Assembly: GCA_051294375.1 (NCBI GenBank)
Contig: CM119264.1
Span: 22,011,578-22,075,577, forward strand
Reading direction: 5' to 3'
Length of the DNA stretch: 64,000 nucleotides
Origin: Paraspadella gotoi
Taxonomy: Eukaryota; Chaetognatha
Shown: positions 61,801 through 64,000 of the stretch, in pieces
Position numbering within the stretch: the stretch's first letter is position 1
Layout: the number at the start of each line of letters is the position of its first letter
Translations under genes and position numbers: made by a program
The notes under the pieces: generated by a model
What the model saw: the letters and a program-made list of their open reading frames with translations, nothing else
What the model was told of the DNA's origin: nothing
Databases searched by the model: none

Positions 61801-64000
61801 AATCATTCCTGCCTCCAATCATCTGCATTCCACATATGCCATGCCATCGCCACTGCCATTCCCGTGTCCATCGCCACGCCATCGTCACTGCCATTCCTTG
61901 CCACACTTCCATCGGCCACTGCCATCCACTTCCATCGCCACTGCCATCGCAACTGCCAATCGCACAGTCATTGCCACTGCCATCGCCATTTGCCAATTGC
62001 CATTCGCCACAGCCATCGCCACAGTCATTGCCACATGCCATAGCACTGCCATCGCCATCCCACTGCCATCGCCACATCATTGCCACGCCATCGCACTGCC
62101 ATCGCTCACCCATCGCCACTGCCATCGCCACAGTCATTGTCCACTGCACGCCACTTGCAACGCCACTGCCATCGCCCACAGTCATTGCCACTGCCATCGC
62201 CACTGCCATCCGCACTGTCATTGCCACTGCCATCGCCACTGCCATCGCCACTTGCCATCGCCATTGCCTTCGCCATCGCCATCGCCACAGCCATCGCCAC
62301 AGTCATTTGCCACTGCCATATGCCACTGCCATCGCCATCGCCACTGCCCTCCACACAATCATTGCCACTGCCATCGCCACTGCCATGCCATCGCCATCGC
62401 CACTGCCATCGCCACAGTCATTGCCACTGCCACCGCCACTGCCATCGCCATCGCCACTGCCATCGCACAGTCATTGCACTTGCCATCGCCAGTCATGCCA
62501 CTGCCATCGCCATCGCCACAAGCCATCGCCACAGTCCACTTGCCCACTGCCATAGCCACTGCCATCGCCATCGCCACTGCCATCGCCACATCCATTGCCA
62601 CTGCCATCGCCACTGCCATCGCCATTCTCCATCGCCACACGCCATCCGCCCAGCTCATTGCCACTGCCATCGCCACTGCCATCGCCACAGTCATTGCCAC
62701 TGCCATCGCCACTGCCATCGCCATCGCCACTGCCATCGCCCACAGTCATTGCCACTGCCATCGCCAACTGCCATCGCCATCAGCCACTGCCATCGCCACA
62801 GTCATATCACTGCCATTGCCACTGCCATCGACATCGCCACTGCCATCGCCACAGTCATTGCACTGCCATCGCCACTGCCATCGGCATCCCCACGCCATCG
62901 CCACGATCATTGCCACTACCATCTCCACAGTCATTGCCACTGCCATCGCCACTGCCATCGCCACAGTCATTGCCACTGCCATCGCCACTGCCATCGCCAC
63001 AGTCTATTGCCACTGCATCGCCACGCCATTGCCACATGCCATCGCCATGCATCGCGAAGTCATGCCACGTCCATCGCCCACTGCCATGCCACTGCCATCG
63101 CCACTGCATCGTCACTCCATTTTCACTGCCATTTCCACTGCCATCGCCACTGCCATCGCCACAGTCATGCCACTGCCATCGCCACTGCCATCGCCACTCT
63201 GCCATGCCATCGCCACTGCCATCGCCAGTCTTGCAATACTGCTCCATCGCCCACAGTCATTGCCACTGCCAACGCCACTGCCCCTATGCCACTGCCATCG
63301 CCACTGCCATCGTCACTTCCATTTTAACTGCCATTTTCACTGCCATCGCCACTGCCATTTCCACTGCCATCGCCACCGTCATGCCACTGCCATCGCCACT
63401 GCCATTTTAACTGCCATTTTCACTTGCATTCGCTACTGCCATTTCCACGCCATCGCCACAGTCATAGCCACTGCCATCGCCACTGCCATTTTAACTGCCA
63501 TTTTCACTGCCATCTCCACTGTCATCTCCTCTGCCATCGCCACTGCCATCGCCACTGCCATCGCCACTTGCCATCGCCACTAGTCATGCCACTAGCATGC
63601 CACTGCCATCGCTCACTGCCATCATCGCCACTGCCATCGTTCACTGCCATCGCCACAGCCATCGCCAGAGTCATAGCCACTGCTATTTTCACTGCCATCC
63701 GCCTCTGCCATTCTCACTGCCATCGCCACTGCCATCGCCACTGCCATTTCCACTGCCATATCCACTGCCATCTCCACAGTCATCTCCACTGCCATTTCAC
63801 ACTGCCATCGCCACTGCCATTGTCACTGCCATCGCCACAGTTCATAGCACACTGCCATCATCCACTGCCATTTTCACTGCCATTTTCATCTGCCATCGCC
63901 ACAGTCATTGCCACTGCCATCGCCCCTGCCATCGTCACTGCAATTTTTCACTGCCATATTCCATCGCCATCTCCACAGTTTCATCTCCACCTGCCATTAT
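58894..64000 (+). repeat. Hexamer-derived satellite array, over 5.1 kb, runs off the window
   Basis: Built from hexamers GCCATC, GCCACT, GCCACA and GTCATT. A 12-bp unit GCCATCGCCACT dominates, and a 36-bp higher-order unit adding GCCACAGTCATT is common from about 62,000 onward. Variants with GCCATTTTCACT increase after 63,100. Short non-satellite islands occur near 59,596-59,640, 60,300-60,330 and 61,495-61,535. Units left of about 61,700 carry many one-base indels. All units are multiples of three and poor in stops, so the very long frames on both strands have no coding meaning. Confidence 0.95.

Noticed and set aside
61419-63583. Very long open frames on the plus strand (up to about 600 codons), rich in His, Arg, Pro, Ser or Ala, Ile, Thr
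   Set aside because: They lie entirely in the hexamer satellite, whose units are multiples of three and stop-poor, so several frames on both strands are open at once. No exon structure or conserved domain.

Overview
The window is repeat-rich nuclear DNA of a eukaryote, most likely an invertebrate animal. It has no operons, no ribosome-binding-site architecture and almost no conserved protein-coding sequence. What it has is (CT)n/(GA)n microsatellites every 1-3 kb, trinucleotide arrays, minisatellites, a satellite array of more than 5 kb, two families of short interspersed repeats and at least one spliced gene with textbook GT-AG splice sites. The species cannot be named from the sequence. Nine runs of N are present; five are exactly 25 N, and three of those sit between two near-copies of the same sequence. 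This pattern suggests noisy long-read gap filling or unmerged haplotypes, so copy number here should be treated with suspicion.

Layout. 1-5.6 kb: a CT-rich minisatellite, then a short retroposed insertion with a target-site duplication and poly(A) tail (1,739-2,194), a GC-rich patch and a purine tract. 5.6-11.2 kb: one segment present twice around a 25-N gap at 8,301. 11.2-15.9 kb: AT-rich DNA with one copy of repeat R2 and one of repeat R1. 15.9-20.2 kb: a 67-bp minisatellite and a second segment present twice around the gap at 18,576; the left copy carries an R1 element that the right copy lacks. 20.4-29.6 kb: a third segment present twice around the gap at 25,079. 29.6-38.6 kb: low-complexity DNA with R1 and R2 copies and weak gene-start candidates. 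38.6-46.4 kb: a pair of inverted arms of about 1.3 kb enclosing about 5 kb, which includes a CRE-ETS-CRE promoter-like cluster. 48.3-48.9 kb (minus strand): the one gene I trust, two coding exons for a 64-residue coiled-coil protein. 50.2-57.9 kb: R1 copies (one bracketed by 52-bp inverted repeats), an R2 copy and a 70-bp minisatellite. 58.8-64.0 kb: a hexamer-based satellite that switches strand near its left end and runs off the window.

Most long open frames are translations of simple repeats (Ser-Leu, Arg-Glu, poly-Asp, Ala-Met, His-Arg) and are not genes. No tRNA, rRNA, CRISPR array, transposase or reverse transcriptase was recognised. No pathway links the features. The main biological interest is in the small spliced gene, the dimorphic R1 insertion, the bracketed R1 copy and the strand-switching satellite.
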